Below are positions 33,819 through 45,800 of a DNA stretch of 64,000 nucleotides, one piece after another; the first letter of the stretch is position 1; each line of letters opens with the position of its first letter. Made by a program: the position numbers and the translations under genes. The stretch comes from Rallus limicola (Eukaryota > Chordata > Aves > Gruiformes > Rallidae): positions 44,320,950-44,384,949 of the forward strand of contig JAKCOZ010000005.1 of NCBI GenBank assembly GCA_022605955.1, in the 5' to 3' direction. Below the pieces are notes generated by a model. That model was not told where the DNA came from and did not search any database. It saw nothing but the letters and a program-made list of their open reading frames with translations.

Positions 33819-34389
33819 TGTCGTGGTTTATCCCCAGCCAGCAGCTGAGCATCATGCAGTGGCTCGCTTGCTCGCTCCCCTCCCCTAGGAGGGAACATGG
33901 CGGAGAGGGAGGAGGGAAAACAAAGGAAAGGCAGGAAAGACAAAAGCAAACCTTGTGGGTTGTGAGAGGTGGGAACTAACAATAACAGGACTTTATAGCA
34001 AAATATATGCAACTGGTGATACACAATGCAGTTTCTCACCGAACGGCACAACTCAGGCCATACAGCTCAGAGCAGTCCTGAAGTCAGACCATCCTCAAAC
34101 AGCAGGTTCTGCAGCCCTGTGCTACTTCCCCACCAGCCCCTCTTTATGCTGAACATGACATCATTGGTATGGAATATTCCGGTCAGTTTGTGTCACCTGC
34201 TCTGGCTGAGTCCCTTCCCAGCTTCCTAGGTGCCCCCTGCCTTCTCATTAGCAGGGCATCATGAGAAGCTGAGAAGTCCTTGTCTGCTTGGCAACAACTA
34301 AAAGGTGTACTCTCCTCCTAACTCTCAAACACAGCACTGCACCAGCTGTCAGGAAGAAAATTAACTCTATCCCTGCTGAACCCAGGACA
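33819..34389 (-). mobile_element. Solo LTR, older relative of the provirus LTR
   Basis: The 571-bp element shares both ends with the young LTRs (TGTCGTGGTTT... and ...CCAGGACA on the plus strand). Internal blocks are also shared, including ACACAATGCAGTTTCTCACC. No gag or pol sequence adjoins it, so it is probably left by LTR-LTR recombination. A TATAAAG box is visible in the sense direction (33991-33997). CpG sites present in the young LTR are TpG or CpA here. A clean target duplication is not evident: TATAT occurs near each end but is not flush with the termini. Confidence 0.88.
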
Positions 34390-34807
34390 TTATATTTTAC
34401 ACAGTTAACACAGTCAGTAGCCAAATGATAGGATATGTTTATATTTGGTCACCAAGAAGAAATAATAGGATATTTTAGGCTTTTGGCTCATTTCTTTCAC
34501 TGTAACTCTCAAAGACTCCTCTTCTGTAGCCCAGGACACTCACTCATCTCAACCCATTGAATCCCTCTGAAACAGCCTAAAAGTGTGCTCTGATCACCTC
34601 TATTCTTCTTTAAGAGCTTTTGCCTTCTGCCTTTACCTGGGATCCAGACAAAGCCTCTGGTTCTTGCCACTGAGGACTTTTTACCTAGTTTCCTTACAAC
34701 CAATAAAACCTTAAACCTATTTCTTCTGCCCCACCATTTGCTGTAGACATTTTAGACAACAAGCAGCCTGATAGAAGTTATCCTGTTTATCTGGATTGCA
34801 CAAATCA
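34390..34807. other. Unassigned spacer
   Basis: No gene or repeat family recognised between the solo LTR and the next CR1 remnant. Parts of 34500-34620 could be very old repeat sequence, but the similarity is too weak to call. Confidence 0.5.
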
Positions 34808-35035
34808 TAGAATTATATCATAAATCAGCTTCAAAGTCATCTCTAAAGATCATCAAGCTATTACATCACTCAGGACCTTGTCCAGCTTAGTTTTTAAATT
34901 TGTCATCATCAACATGTTCTCCAGCCCTCTATCCAGCTTATTGGCCCTCTCTCAAGTTTGTCAATGTCTTGTACAGTGGGACACAAAACCATGCAACTCT
35001 GCAAGTGTGGGGATAGAAAGAATACTCAGGTCCCT
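34808..35035 (-). mobile_element. CR1 LINE fragment, old
   Basis: On the plus strand it begins with an AATCATAGAAT tail-like motif, followed by a diverged 3' UTR region with AAAGATCATCAAG. It then passes into the complement of late ORF2: CTCCAGCCCTC, TTGGCCCTCTC, GTCTTGTACAGTGGG and CAACTCTGCAAGTG in the expected order. Many substitutions and gaps are present and no frame survives. Confidence 0.62.
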
Positions 35036-35935
35036 TCAGGTGGTGACTGTGCTGCACACACCCTGATCCTGATTTGTCACATCCTCTCTTTCTGGCCTCG
35101 CAATTGTTTAGTAAAATCACTTGAGACTTGATGTTTTACAGGAAAATACTATTAAATGAAAAAAAAAATAATAAAAAAAAGATTTATAAATAAAACCCCT
35201 GTCGGATCTGAGCCCCAAAGACAGGAAGAGAAAGATACTAGAAATAAAAATACCATAAATTAGAAAAAAATAAGGTGACTAGTTAATGAAAGCAGATTAA
35301 ATTAATTCAGGAATATTAAAATAAGTGCGTTTACACTGTGGACTAGAGATCACCCTCCTATCAACTGTGTAGGGATTGCTATTATTTATTACATTCTCCT
35401 TGGAGAAAAGAAAACCAGTAACAAGGACAAAAGAAAGCAGAGGAGAATAAGACTTTAAATTCATCCAGTTTACTTTCAGGCTTCTCAAGAGAAGTTCTGT
35501 GCCTGAAAAAGGTAAATTTTCTTTCAGAACAGCAAAGCACCTCTGTCCCTTTCATGGCACTCCAAGTGCTGTGCAGATTTGATTGTTCCATAAACATGGT
35601 GAGGGAATTAGAAGAAAACCAAACGAATACAGGAACTCAAATACCTCCTCAGACCTTTTGCTCTGTCACTAGTAGATCCATCATATAATACTTTTCCTAA
35701 AACAAGATCACCAGACCCAACAGCTAGACAGATATGGTCCCCCATAAGAAAGGTAATATGAGATGTTACCAGTGGCATTTATTATGTGATCTGAAGCCCA
35801 GTTCTATTTGGGCCCTTTATTTTCACAGGGATCTAAACTCTTTTTTCTTGATGATCTATATTTTGAAAGCTTCAGACTTCGCCAAACCATCATGCTGCAG
35901 TAGTTGGTACTGAAAACAATGATCCCTTTATACTT
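35036..35935. other. Unassigned DNA
   Basis: AT-rich, with an A-rich tract at about 35158-35182. No gene or recognised repeat. Confidence 0.55.
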
Positions 35936-36050
35936 CAAAGAATCTCAGAATGATTTGGGTTGGAAGGGACCTTTAAAGGTCACCTAGTTCCAACCCCCCT
36001 GCAGTTAGCAGGGACATCTTCATCTACATCAGGTTGCTCAGAACATCTAT
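35936..36050 (-). mobile_element. CR1 LINE 3'-end fragment
   Basis: The plus strand reads AGAATCTCAGAATGATTTGGG, GTTGGAAGGGACCTTTAAAG and CCAACCCCCCTGC in order, the complement of a CR1 3' UTR. It breaks off after AGGTTGCTCAG. It is short and lacks coding sequence. Confidence 0.85.
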
Positions 36051-37775
36051 AGCTCTTGTGCATGGAACTTTTCTTTCTCTTACAGGATTTTGGATCATCC
36101 CTCTCAACCCGAGGCAAGCAAAGGAGAGGGATAAGGAAAAATAGAAAATAAGCTGTCAGAGAAAGTTGGTTTCCATCTAATAACATTTAGCCACAGTATA
36201 ACCTCTAGAAAATTGGATCACTTACCCACATTTTAAAAATTGACATATAGTAATGGGAACAGAGATCCCATGATGATGTCAGGCAACCTCAAACATGCAC
36301 AGCAGAGGAAAAGGAGATGCATTCACTGGTTTGGAAAAGGCTGTCACAGATTTAGGTGCAGAAGTGAGCCTCTTGACTCTGATATAGCTGCATGTTTGAT
36401 AGGGCTCAAGAACAAAGACTAGTTGACTCTCCAGATGCTTCTCCAGATGAGTTTTATTTTTAGTACTGCTATTAATTTCCTAAACTGTATTAAGTGGTAC
36501 TTAGAAAGTACCATACGCAGTTTTAATTTGTTAAAATAAAGTATATTCAGCTGCTATTTAGACAGTACCAAAATAGTTGAGAATTTAGTACAATAATTTA
36601 TTACTTGTTTTGTTACACTGAGGGCATTTATTTATCTTGGTCACTAAGAAACAGATTTTTCTAGGTCTCCTGGTTGTACAAATGGAAACAAGAAGCTTAC
36701 AGGAACTTACAGAACTGTGAGGCAGAGCTGCCTGTTAACACACTCTCAGTAAAATACAATCAATATTTTAAAAGGAGTGATTAAGATGTTGCTAACAGTT
36801 AGCATAACCCACTAGTTACTGTATCTCAATAATGTCATTCAGAGACAGCACAGGGACACAGGAATCCTTGCCTACCTTCCTTGTCTGCAGTGACTGTAGG
36901 AACAAGTTTATAATCTGGGCTAGGGGAAAAAAAAAGCTTTTATTTTAAGTGTTCAGACTGAGTAGAGAACTTTACTGAGATGAACACCCCAAATGCAAAT
37001 CCAGAAGTTAGGCTAAATGTAATCTCATGATTTTTCCAAAACATACAGACTTAGCACAATCTTTTTCTTCTCATTTTTTTATGGCCATCAAGAGGGAAGA
37101 CAATTCCTTAGCCAAATGCTTTCCATGGGTAAGTTTACAGCATACATATATTTTTCCAATAACTTTTATTTACAAGATCCAGACTTTTCTGAATTTACCT
37201 CCATTGTTGCAGAGTGGACCTTTTCAACTTCCAGCAAGATTAAGCATTTCCATAAGCACTGTGTTCCCTGTGCAGAGTTCAAATGTGAAGGGAAGATAAC
37301 ACCTTATTCACTTCCTCACTGCTCATCAAAGACTGTACTCCAGCACCACTACTCCAGCAAGGGCAGTTTCCTTATTTACTGATTTATGTAAGAAGTCCAG
37401 AAAAAAAAGGCTGCATTCTGTAAACCTGCACTTCTCCTCATAACCAAAGGTCAGAGCTGATGTGCCTTCTACCAGCCCAGGAACTTTTTGCATTATACCC
37501 TAGGGATCCATTTGCCATTAATCCTGTGATACATCTCAAATCCAATGCTCTCTGCTAATATACTAACATTTCCATTACAGTGGTTTGTATAAATAAGACA
37601 AGTAATTAAATGTAAAAAGAAAAAACAACCCAAGGAGATCCATTAATACTAATCTCTTGTTTTCTTTTATTGTAGAGCATTTTCAAACCAGTTTGTCTTT
37701 TTGTTGTATTTCCCCCTTGGCCAGGGCCCATGCACAAAAATATTGGGACAATGTGTTCTCTTTCACGTTAGCAAA
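36051..37775. other. Unassigned DNA
   Basis: No recognised gene or repeat. Open frames at 37027-37382 overlap in two phases, stay under 90 codons and carry no recognisable domain. Confidence 0.55.
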
Positions 37776-38407
37776 ATGAAAAGCTTGTGCTGTTTTCTTC
37801 TACTTATATGGCAAATGGATTCCCATTTTGCTTTCAGCAAGTAAGTTGCTTCCTTAAGAGAAATAAGCAAACATTTGTTTAGATGTTGAATACGTTTGAA
37901 AAGAGTTTATTATATATGTGTGTGTAGAGGAAAGTCAATGGAAGTAAAATACATTTGCTGTTTCACTCTGTAACAGGTTTCATGTTTCAGAGCTTAAGGC
38001 AGATGGTCTCAAATTCTTTGCAGTTGACTTCAATAACCTAAACCTTTTTATTCCTCAAAGCCTTGTGCTCAATGGCAAAATGACTTTTCGCTATAGATCT
38101 TCATACCTGATCAAAACAATTCCTGATAGTTTAGATACAACCAGGGAGAGTGGCAAGTGAGCTTTCCAAGCCTCAGAACACATCATTGTATACTTATACA
38201 TGGCAAGAATCATCCCACTTACCTTCTAGATCTGCCCATATGAGCAACCAGGCCCCTCAAGTATGACCAACCAGTGTACTAAAAGATGCTATTAGCTATT
38301 AGGATCACTTCAGTTAGCAATGACTTAAAACCTGTCAGGTACTAAACCAAATTAATAACCCTTTATTTTAATCAGGTCCTACATCTTTCCACCATGTGTC
38401 TGTTAAG
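37776..38407 (+). CDS. Candidate small secreted protein (two or three exons), speculative
   Basis: An ATG at 37776 with A at -3 opens a 21-codon signal-peptide-like stretch (MK, then CCFLLLIW, then a polar end). It stops at a consensus donor GTAAGT (37841). The next good acceptor (pyrimidine-rich, CAG at 37974-37976) begins a block, 37977-38156, that continues in the matching phase. That block is open for 60 codons and ends at a GTGAGC donor (38157). A third acceptor (ATCAG at 38371-38375) leads to a 32-nt block with an in-phase TAA (38404-38406) before GTAATG. The family is unknown to me. Introns would be 136 and 219 bp. Chance assembly of signals cannot be excluded, and no promoter or polyadenylation signal was identified. 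Confidence 0.18.
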
Positions 38408-39474
38408 GTAATGAATGCCCAGGAGAATTATGGGGAGCCTGTGACAATATTTCATAGTGTAATGTGAGCAATCCATATATCCTGTATTCTCCTCAAGTCA
38501 GCAACAATAATGCCCATTTCCTAGCTATGGCTGGATGTGTCAAGTATTGCCAGTGCGTCCAGAGAGACCATCCTCAGATGTTGATTGGAACTAATGCTTC
38601 ACAGAGAACTTTCCACATTTTTTAGATAAACTGAGGCTCTTTTCTCCAGCCTATCAGAACTTTAAATTGTGGCAGCCCATACAAGTGAGTTATCTTACAG
38701 CAAGAAAGAGTTAACATTATAAAGTCAACCAAACAATTACAACTCCTATTCTCTATTCCTGACTTCAATACCAGACAAGTAAATTTTTTTTCAGGTAAAA
38801 TACAGCCTTAACTCATTTCCCCTCCTTCCCAATGGATTCAGCATTGATAAATTGAGTTCATTCCATTTTGATGGAAATATTTTAATATGTTTTGTGTCTG
38901 AACAGAAAATTAACATAGGACTTGTGCTTTTTACCCAAGAACTTTAGAACATGCTTTGTTCAGTTTCCCTGATGTTTCTTTTCCTTCCACTCTTCATAAG
39001 AGAGAGTAGAGAAATCATCTTGTAGTAAATCTTTAAACACACACACACTCAATCTAGCTCTGTATGTAAACAAATGTGTTTTTCTAGTATATGACCATGT
39101 GATTTCAACTGTTGTTTACTGGAACTTTAAACTCAAGTCCAGAAAACAGAGACACACACAAGAGCAGTTTTTAAATTACTCACTGCAAGAAAAACCTGAG
39201 TCAAACAATGTTAGTCTTAGTCAGAACTCCCACATGCAGACTCTTAAACTTTATTACAAATATTGAGTAACAAGTATCCTTGAGCAATCCTGAGAAAGAG
39301 GAAATTTTGGATTCATTTGAGAAATCTGTTATGTACTGGTTCCACCTCACACTTCAAAGAAGGGATCTGGTATAGCACATACAAAAGAAAAGGAAAAAGA
39401 ATCCAGAACAAAACAAAAAAACAACCAAACAAAAAAAATCCCATCACAGAAGGAAAACTGCACCCACACCCCAA

Positions 39475-39494
39475 CACACACACACACACACACA
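39475..39494. repeat. (CA)10 microsatellite
   Basis: Ten uninterrupted CA units preceded by a C/A-rich stretch. It is likely length-polymorphic in the population. Confidence 0.9.
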
Positions 39495-42400
39495 GAGACA
39501 AATTCCTAGACTCATGGTCTTTGCTCTTGTGGCCTGCCTTCTAAACCTACTTTCAAAAATGAAGTGCTCTTACCTTCCTCCTTTTCTTGCTCTCATAACC
39601 TTCCAAATTAATTAAATGGGGTATAGCCTAGATCCACTCCCATCTAAGGAGCAGACAAAACAAAAATGGAAATGACTGCTGCTTCAGCCTGCAGGTCCTT
39701 TATCCTCTAGTCCTTGGGCTCAGTGGGGTGGGAATTGCATTGGTCCCTGTTCATATTGGATCAGTCACCCAGGTGTCCTGCTGGAGACCCTGTCGTTGGC
39801 AGTCCTGTGATTAATGGGGTTGTTTTTCCATGAAGTAATGTGATACACATATTAGATATGCTGTCCTCTCAAATTTAAGGACAAAGGCTCCTCAGAGCTG
39901 CAGAGTCCTGAAGGGACAGCATCAGAAGAAATAGTGTGGAGGTCAACATAATATAAACAGCTGTCTAATCTGACACCTGACAACAAATATTTCCTTCATT
40001 CAGTCCAAGTCATTTGTTTTTGCCTTGTGTGCCGCTATGCACAAGTTGACCTTATCAGTTACCTGGAACCAACCCCATCACTGCAACTTGTCGTTTCCCA
40101 AAGGAAACTCATCTCCAGCTCTAACAGAACACTTCATTTCCTCCCCACGTACGCCTTCACTGTTTGTACAGCACATCCCTGGCACTTGCTGCAGTTTTTG
40201 TTTTAACTCTAACTGTCCTCAAAATGTTTTACATTTTGACCTAACATCTCAGATAATCTTCTCATCAAGCTCATCAGTATTTTTTGACAATCTATTAACT
40301 CTGCTTATAATTTCAATGTTCCCCAAGCAGAGCGAAATAACATGCCTGTTCTTGATAGCTGGATTTTTAAGAGCTGGGACCCCAGATGAACCCTGAAACA
40401 AACTTGTTTTTTTCTTTGATGAGAAATCTGCTTCAAAGCAACAGCCATTTCTTCCAACCCCCCACTTTTCCATGGACAAATATTTTTTCCAATATTAGTT
40501 GCCTTTAAATATAAGACAGAAAAAGGTGATGGCCACTACATACTGCAAGAGGTAACAGTTTTCCTGTGGACAGTACATTAAAAACTGTGCTAAGGAATTC
40601 TGGCAAAGGCTTCAAGGTGCTCTCCTTTTAGCTGTTTACCAGTTGACCCTGTCACAATGTGGCATGGCCACAAAAGCAGTTTCATGCTATGGATACTGAA
40701 TAGCTTGCTTCCTTCCTTCATTCTTTATTTATTTATTTTAAGCTGCTTATGTTTGTGAGCACAGGATAAAACAGGATGTTTCTAAGCAAACCTTAATCAA
40801 AGCTGTAGCCTGGAAACCATTAGAGTTTTGATGAAGTTCAAGCACACAGAGGCAAGTGATGAGATACTTATTCAGTGAGCACCAAACAGATTCATGCTTG
40901 GTTCTTTTCACTGTTCACCTCTCATTCAGTTTATTCTACATTTAGCTATTTGCAACTAATTGCAACTGACTATGGATTTCACAGAATTTTGCAGTTTAAC
41001 ATACTCTGTTGGGGGAAAAAATGGAGAAAGACAGACACTAATTTCTTTTTCTGCCATGCTACTTCCTACACTTCCTGCTCTATAATTTTAAACATCTCCC
41101 CCCCAGCCCTTAATCTGACATCAGAACATTATCCCCTTACAAAACTGTTAAGTCTGTAAGGATCTGTTCACCTGCCTCCCTGCACCCCATTGTTCTCAAT
41201 GACTGCTAACTTAATGATTGTGCCTTCATTTTGTTTCCAGAGAGACATTCAACTTCCCCTTAACAAAACAACAACAAAAGTCCAAGAGACTATGTGAAAT
41301 TTTAGTCACTAATTTCTAGTAGCAGGGCTAATGCTCAAATGAATGCCAAGGAAAATCAAGTAGTTAGCTAGTCTAATTAAGCTCACTTTGGTCTGATTAG
41401 CTTCGATTATGTTTCACAGTTGCTTTGTGCTCTCTGTTAACCTCCATTTCCCATCCTGTATCTGTGCTCAGTGTGATGAGAATTTCACTGCACTGACTTC
41501 CATTAGGAGCAGCTCTCTTTTACCCTCTGGGCTTAATACTATTCGTGCTTTTTCAGATTTGACTAGTTCAACCACAATCATTTTTCCTGCTTATCCCCAA
41601 GTAATACTAACTTCTCATCTTGTCCAGTTTGCCTAGCTTGGCATTTTTAACTGCAGCACTTGTAATGTGATAGGACAGTTGAAGCCTCCCTTATTTAACA
41701 ACTAGTTATGACTGGCTCTGCATGGGCACAGGGACTGCATGATGACTTCTGTCTTCAGAGGGAACTGAGCACAAAGATCAGCACAGTACAGTGAACAGCC
41801 ACACTTCCAGCCTTGCTGGTTAAAATTACCTTATGATATTCCCATTTGTGACTGCTAAGAGTCCATCCAGAAGCTCTGTTAAAGACTGTGATTTTGGCAG
41901 CTGGCATTGAACAATTAAGTAGCTATGGTATACCAATGTAGCAATGCAGTAATTAATATTTAATAGTCGTAGTCACAAGATTTTATCAGGTTGACACTAT
42001 TTGGCTTGACCCCTTTTTAATCTCAGTCACCCTAGTCTTCATAAAACTCATATTCTCATGCACAAACCATTGTCCTCAGTTGACACAAAACCAGATTTAC
42101 ATTTTTACCATCATAGAGACACTGTCATCTTAAATAGAAATAATTCAGTCCCTTTGTCCACTGGAAAACCAGAAAATTCATGTGAAAGTAATTCAATTAC
42201 AGGCTGCAGGAGGGACTACAGATCAGCACAAGTCCCATGGGCAACAGCTGGCACAAAAGGCAGCTCAGCTAGCCTCCAGGAGCATAAAACTGAAGGCTTG
42301 CTATTTGGTCTGCTCTACATAGATGGAAGAGGAGAGGTTAAGCTAAGTTCAAACAAATTAGCTGTATGAAGTCTCCTGACTGTGCTGTGGATTCAGCTCT

Positions 42401-42856
42401 TGTCTAACAGGGAAATGGTTCTGCAGCATGGAGAATTTTTCCAGCTCTTTGAGATAAATATGATCCCAAAGAACTTACTAGCAAGTCTTGGATATTTTCC
42501 AGATACAGCTTCCTATCAATTGAAGGTTTTGTGTGACTAGTTTCTTGCTTTGGGTGGGCACATCTAGTTAATTAGTGTGCCCGCTGTTTATAGACTAAAC
42601 ATCCTTTAAAGCTCCAAGATTTAAGGAGAAGTCTGAAATCTCTGTGGCAAATAATTTTTGGACTTTGAAGGGAGAAAGGCTTTCAGTTGTTCAGGCTGGC
42701 CACATTTGTGTCTGAAAATGCCTGGTGGGTGTTTAAAGTCAGCCAAGAACAACCTTTGCAACCTCTCAGATGCCTCCTCTGACAGGCAAAGTCTGATGAG
42801 GAGCAGGACAATTGGATTAATTGTGCAAATTTTGTTCATGTCCTTCTTCTTCTAAG

Positions 42857-42888
42857 AAGTTGTCTTAGTTGACAACTTTTAAGTTGTC
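42857..42888. repeat. Short inverted and direct repeat
   Basis: AAGTTGTC (42857-42864) and its complement GACAACTT (42871-42878) flank a 6-nt loop. AAGTTGTC recurs at 42881-42888. It could fold as an 8-bp hairpin, but no functional context is visible. Confidence 0.6.
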
Positions 42889-45800
42889 TTTTTCCTTGAG
42901 TATGATCCAGTAATGTTCTACATCAAGTATTTGCCAATTAAAACCAAGTTTGTGAATCTTCATTCTCATGTTGTAGGAAGACTACTTATCAACTCAGTAA
43001 GTCTTGGGTTTGGTACTTCTACAGTGTCTATCCAAAATACCTGTGGGATTTTACTACTTCACGATTGTTTTAGGTAATCCTAAATTGCTCTTCCTACTCG
43101 GCACTTATGCCTCTTGAATATATTGCCTATAATATTTGACTGCTGTATAGCTAAACTCTCTACAGTTAGTTCTTCTTCCAGACTAGGGAGTCCTTCCAGA
43201 CCCCACATCTCTTTTCCAGCACTCCCTACAACTTTATTCACTTACCCAAGCACACTAAACTCAGATTAATTTATGGTGCAGAGAGTCATCACTCCTCAAA
43301 TAAAAACTTATATGAAAGGGATGAGGGGCAAATGTTCGAGTTGTGAGGCCAATTAGCTATAACAGATCATCAGCTTTCCCTTTTCATTTCTGTTTCATTT
43401 CTAGTCACTAAGACATGGACAATCTGAATTCTGAGGCTTGTGTCTTTGCCTACACCTCCTTTCTCTGCCCTCATTCCTACGCAGTCTCAAAACAAAAGTC
43501 AGTAGCACAAAACCAGAATGTGAGACGAGTCAAGGCAATAAGAATTGCAGTTCTAACTTCACACCTGTGAAAGCAGTTCTGTACCCCATTTCATTTATTA
43601 TCTTCCACAAGTTTCCAGGCACTGAGATCCTGCTTTTCCAATGTGTAATCTGAGATGGTTTGGAAACCAGCATATTTCTTTGAAACTGTGTTTAAAGGGA
43701 AGAGAAACACCTACATTATCTGTTTAGAACTGAAATGGAAGCAATATACGCCACTTCACAGCTCTGATTTCAGAAGGCAGAGACTGCACTCAGCTCCCAT
43801 GCCTTCTAGCTCTTGTCCAGCATCAGCCACCTCAGATTGAATAAAGTCTCATAATTCTGGAAGAGAATGAACAGGGTCTCTCCTTTTGGTCTCCAGAAGT
43901 TCAGAATTTCATTCACTTCTTTTACTGAGGTACAGTGAATCAGTCCTGCAGGGAAAGTCCCTTGCTTGAAAAAACAATATGCATTTCTACAAAGCCTGAA
44001 ACTATGGTACTAAAAATAGAAAAGAAAAACAGGAGATTCCCCTCCCTGGTTTTGCCAGTAAAGTATGTCTCTGAGAGTCTCATTGAAACTTAGGGGAGTT
44101 CCTGTCCAGATTGCTGCATCTAACCTGAAGTTTGTGCAGCCATTGAAATAAGAAATAGTGGGCTACATTACTAAAACATTTTAGGCTGATGAAAGTCATT
44201 TTAAACTCTCAGAAAGGAACTTGCTTACTCCCTAGGTTTAGTTCTCCCAGGCATACCTAAGCAATATTAAGATGGCATAAGGGATCTGGTTTACGTGGCA
44301 TCTCTCAGCAATTTCATCACTACAATTGCACACAGATTTGAGAAATTCCAGCCTGAATGTAATTCATTTTAGGGCTTTTTGTTTGGTTGTTGTTGGATTT
44401 TTTGGGTTGTGGGTTGTTTTGTTTGGCTTTTGTTTTTTTGGGGGAGGGGGTGGGGTATACATTTGCCAGGCTTATATCTCAACAACAATCATCTTAGACT
44501 CCAAGACTCCAGGCAGCTTTAAGAATGGAAAGCAAACTAATGAAGAAGCTTAAATAAGGAAACACGTGTGGATCACCAATATGACCACAAACAAATCCAA
44601 CTTGAAAGGAAGAAAAAAAAGAAAAAAATCCATCAACCTGTTTATGTACCATAAACTGAGTAGGGGATTCCGCTTTCTCCCTCCCTGAGGGCTCTAAGTG
44701 ATTCATCTTGAGCAACTTACCATGAAGTAGGCTGACATTTTATATCATTCTAAGGTTGTTTTTTTTTCCAGTTCAAAGCTTTCTCTGTTGTTTTGCATGA
44801 ATATAAGGCTAACTTTGTATTTCCTTGTCATGCTGAGGGTTTTTTTTTTGCCTTGGTATCCTAATCCTCAAAGCATCTCTTGTACTTACTCACTTGACCA
44901 AGACTCATTCGAAAGAGCTACTGCACTAAACCCATAATACTGATGAACTAATTAATTTGACTTAGAACTTACGAGCATGATCTGCTTACTATAGCATGTT
45001 CTTGCTGCTGCTGAAGGCAGTAAGAAGAGCAAAGGCATCCACAATGGAGGCAGGGTCAATCCCGACATAAAATAGTCATGCTGATCATTTGTCCTGCTCC
45101 CTATGGCACAGAGACTGTGTGTCTGTGATGGCATATCCACCCATAAAAATGATGCTACCAAATCCAAACAGCAAAGAACTGGTTTAAAATAAATAGCTGC
45201 TTTTTTTTTTACCCACAGATTTTTGACTTCTAAAGTTAAAATCCTAAAATATGGCCTAGTTATAATCTACCTCCATAGGAACTAGAAACTTTCTTTTCCT
45301 TTGAAATTTAAGGTTTGCATATATTTTTCTCTCATTTCCAGTACCTGAGGGTTTTGGGAAACCACTAGTAATAGGAACCTAAGGAAAGAGTTGGCATCAC
45401 CACAACAATCATAAGTATTTCATGTTTCCTCCTCTCCCCCATCCATATGCTGCCTTGGACAACTGCTCTACATCCTTCCACTCTTGACATTTGCAAGGAA
45501 TAGAAAATGTTCATTCATCTTACACTAAACTGTTTTGTTATGTGCTGTTCTTTGTGTTGAAATCTGCTTTTATACATGTATGTTCATACCAAGTGAACAA
45601 GCAGTAGATTGTTCATGAAAGTGGAAGAATGAAGAAATGCCTTTGGTTCTTTGTGCTGGAGACACCAAATGTGCAAGGTGCTGTGACACCTATTCAGCCC
45701 TCAGGAGCTAGACACTGCCATGGATACATTACAAGGATAACTGAAGTTTGTTGGTCTCCATCCCAAAGGGAGCTAGTGGAAAGAATTTGCTACTAGTTAG

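Noticed and set aside
39313..39501. Minus-strand frame rich in Cys/Val and Phe
   Set aside because: Produced by translation of the (CA)n tract and neighbouring A-rich sequence.
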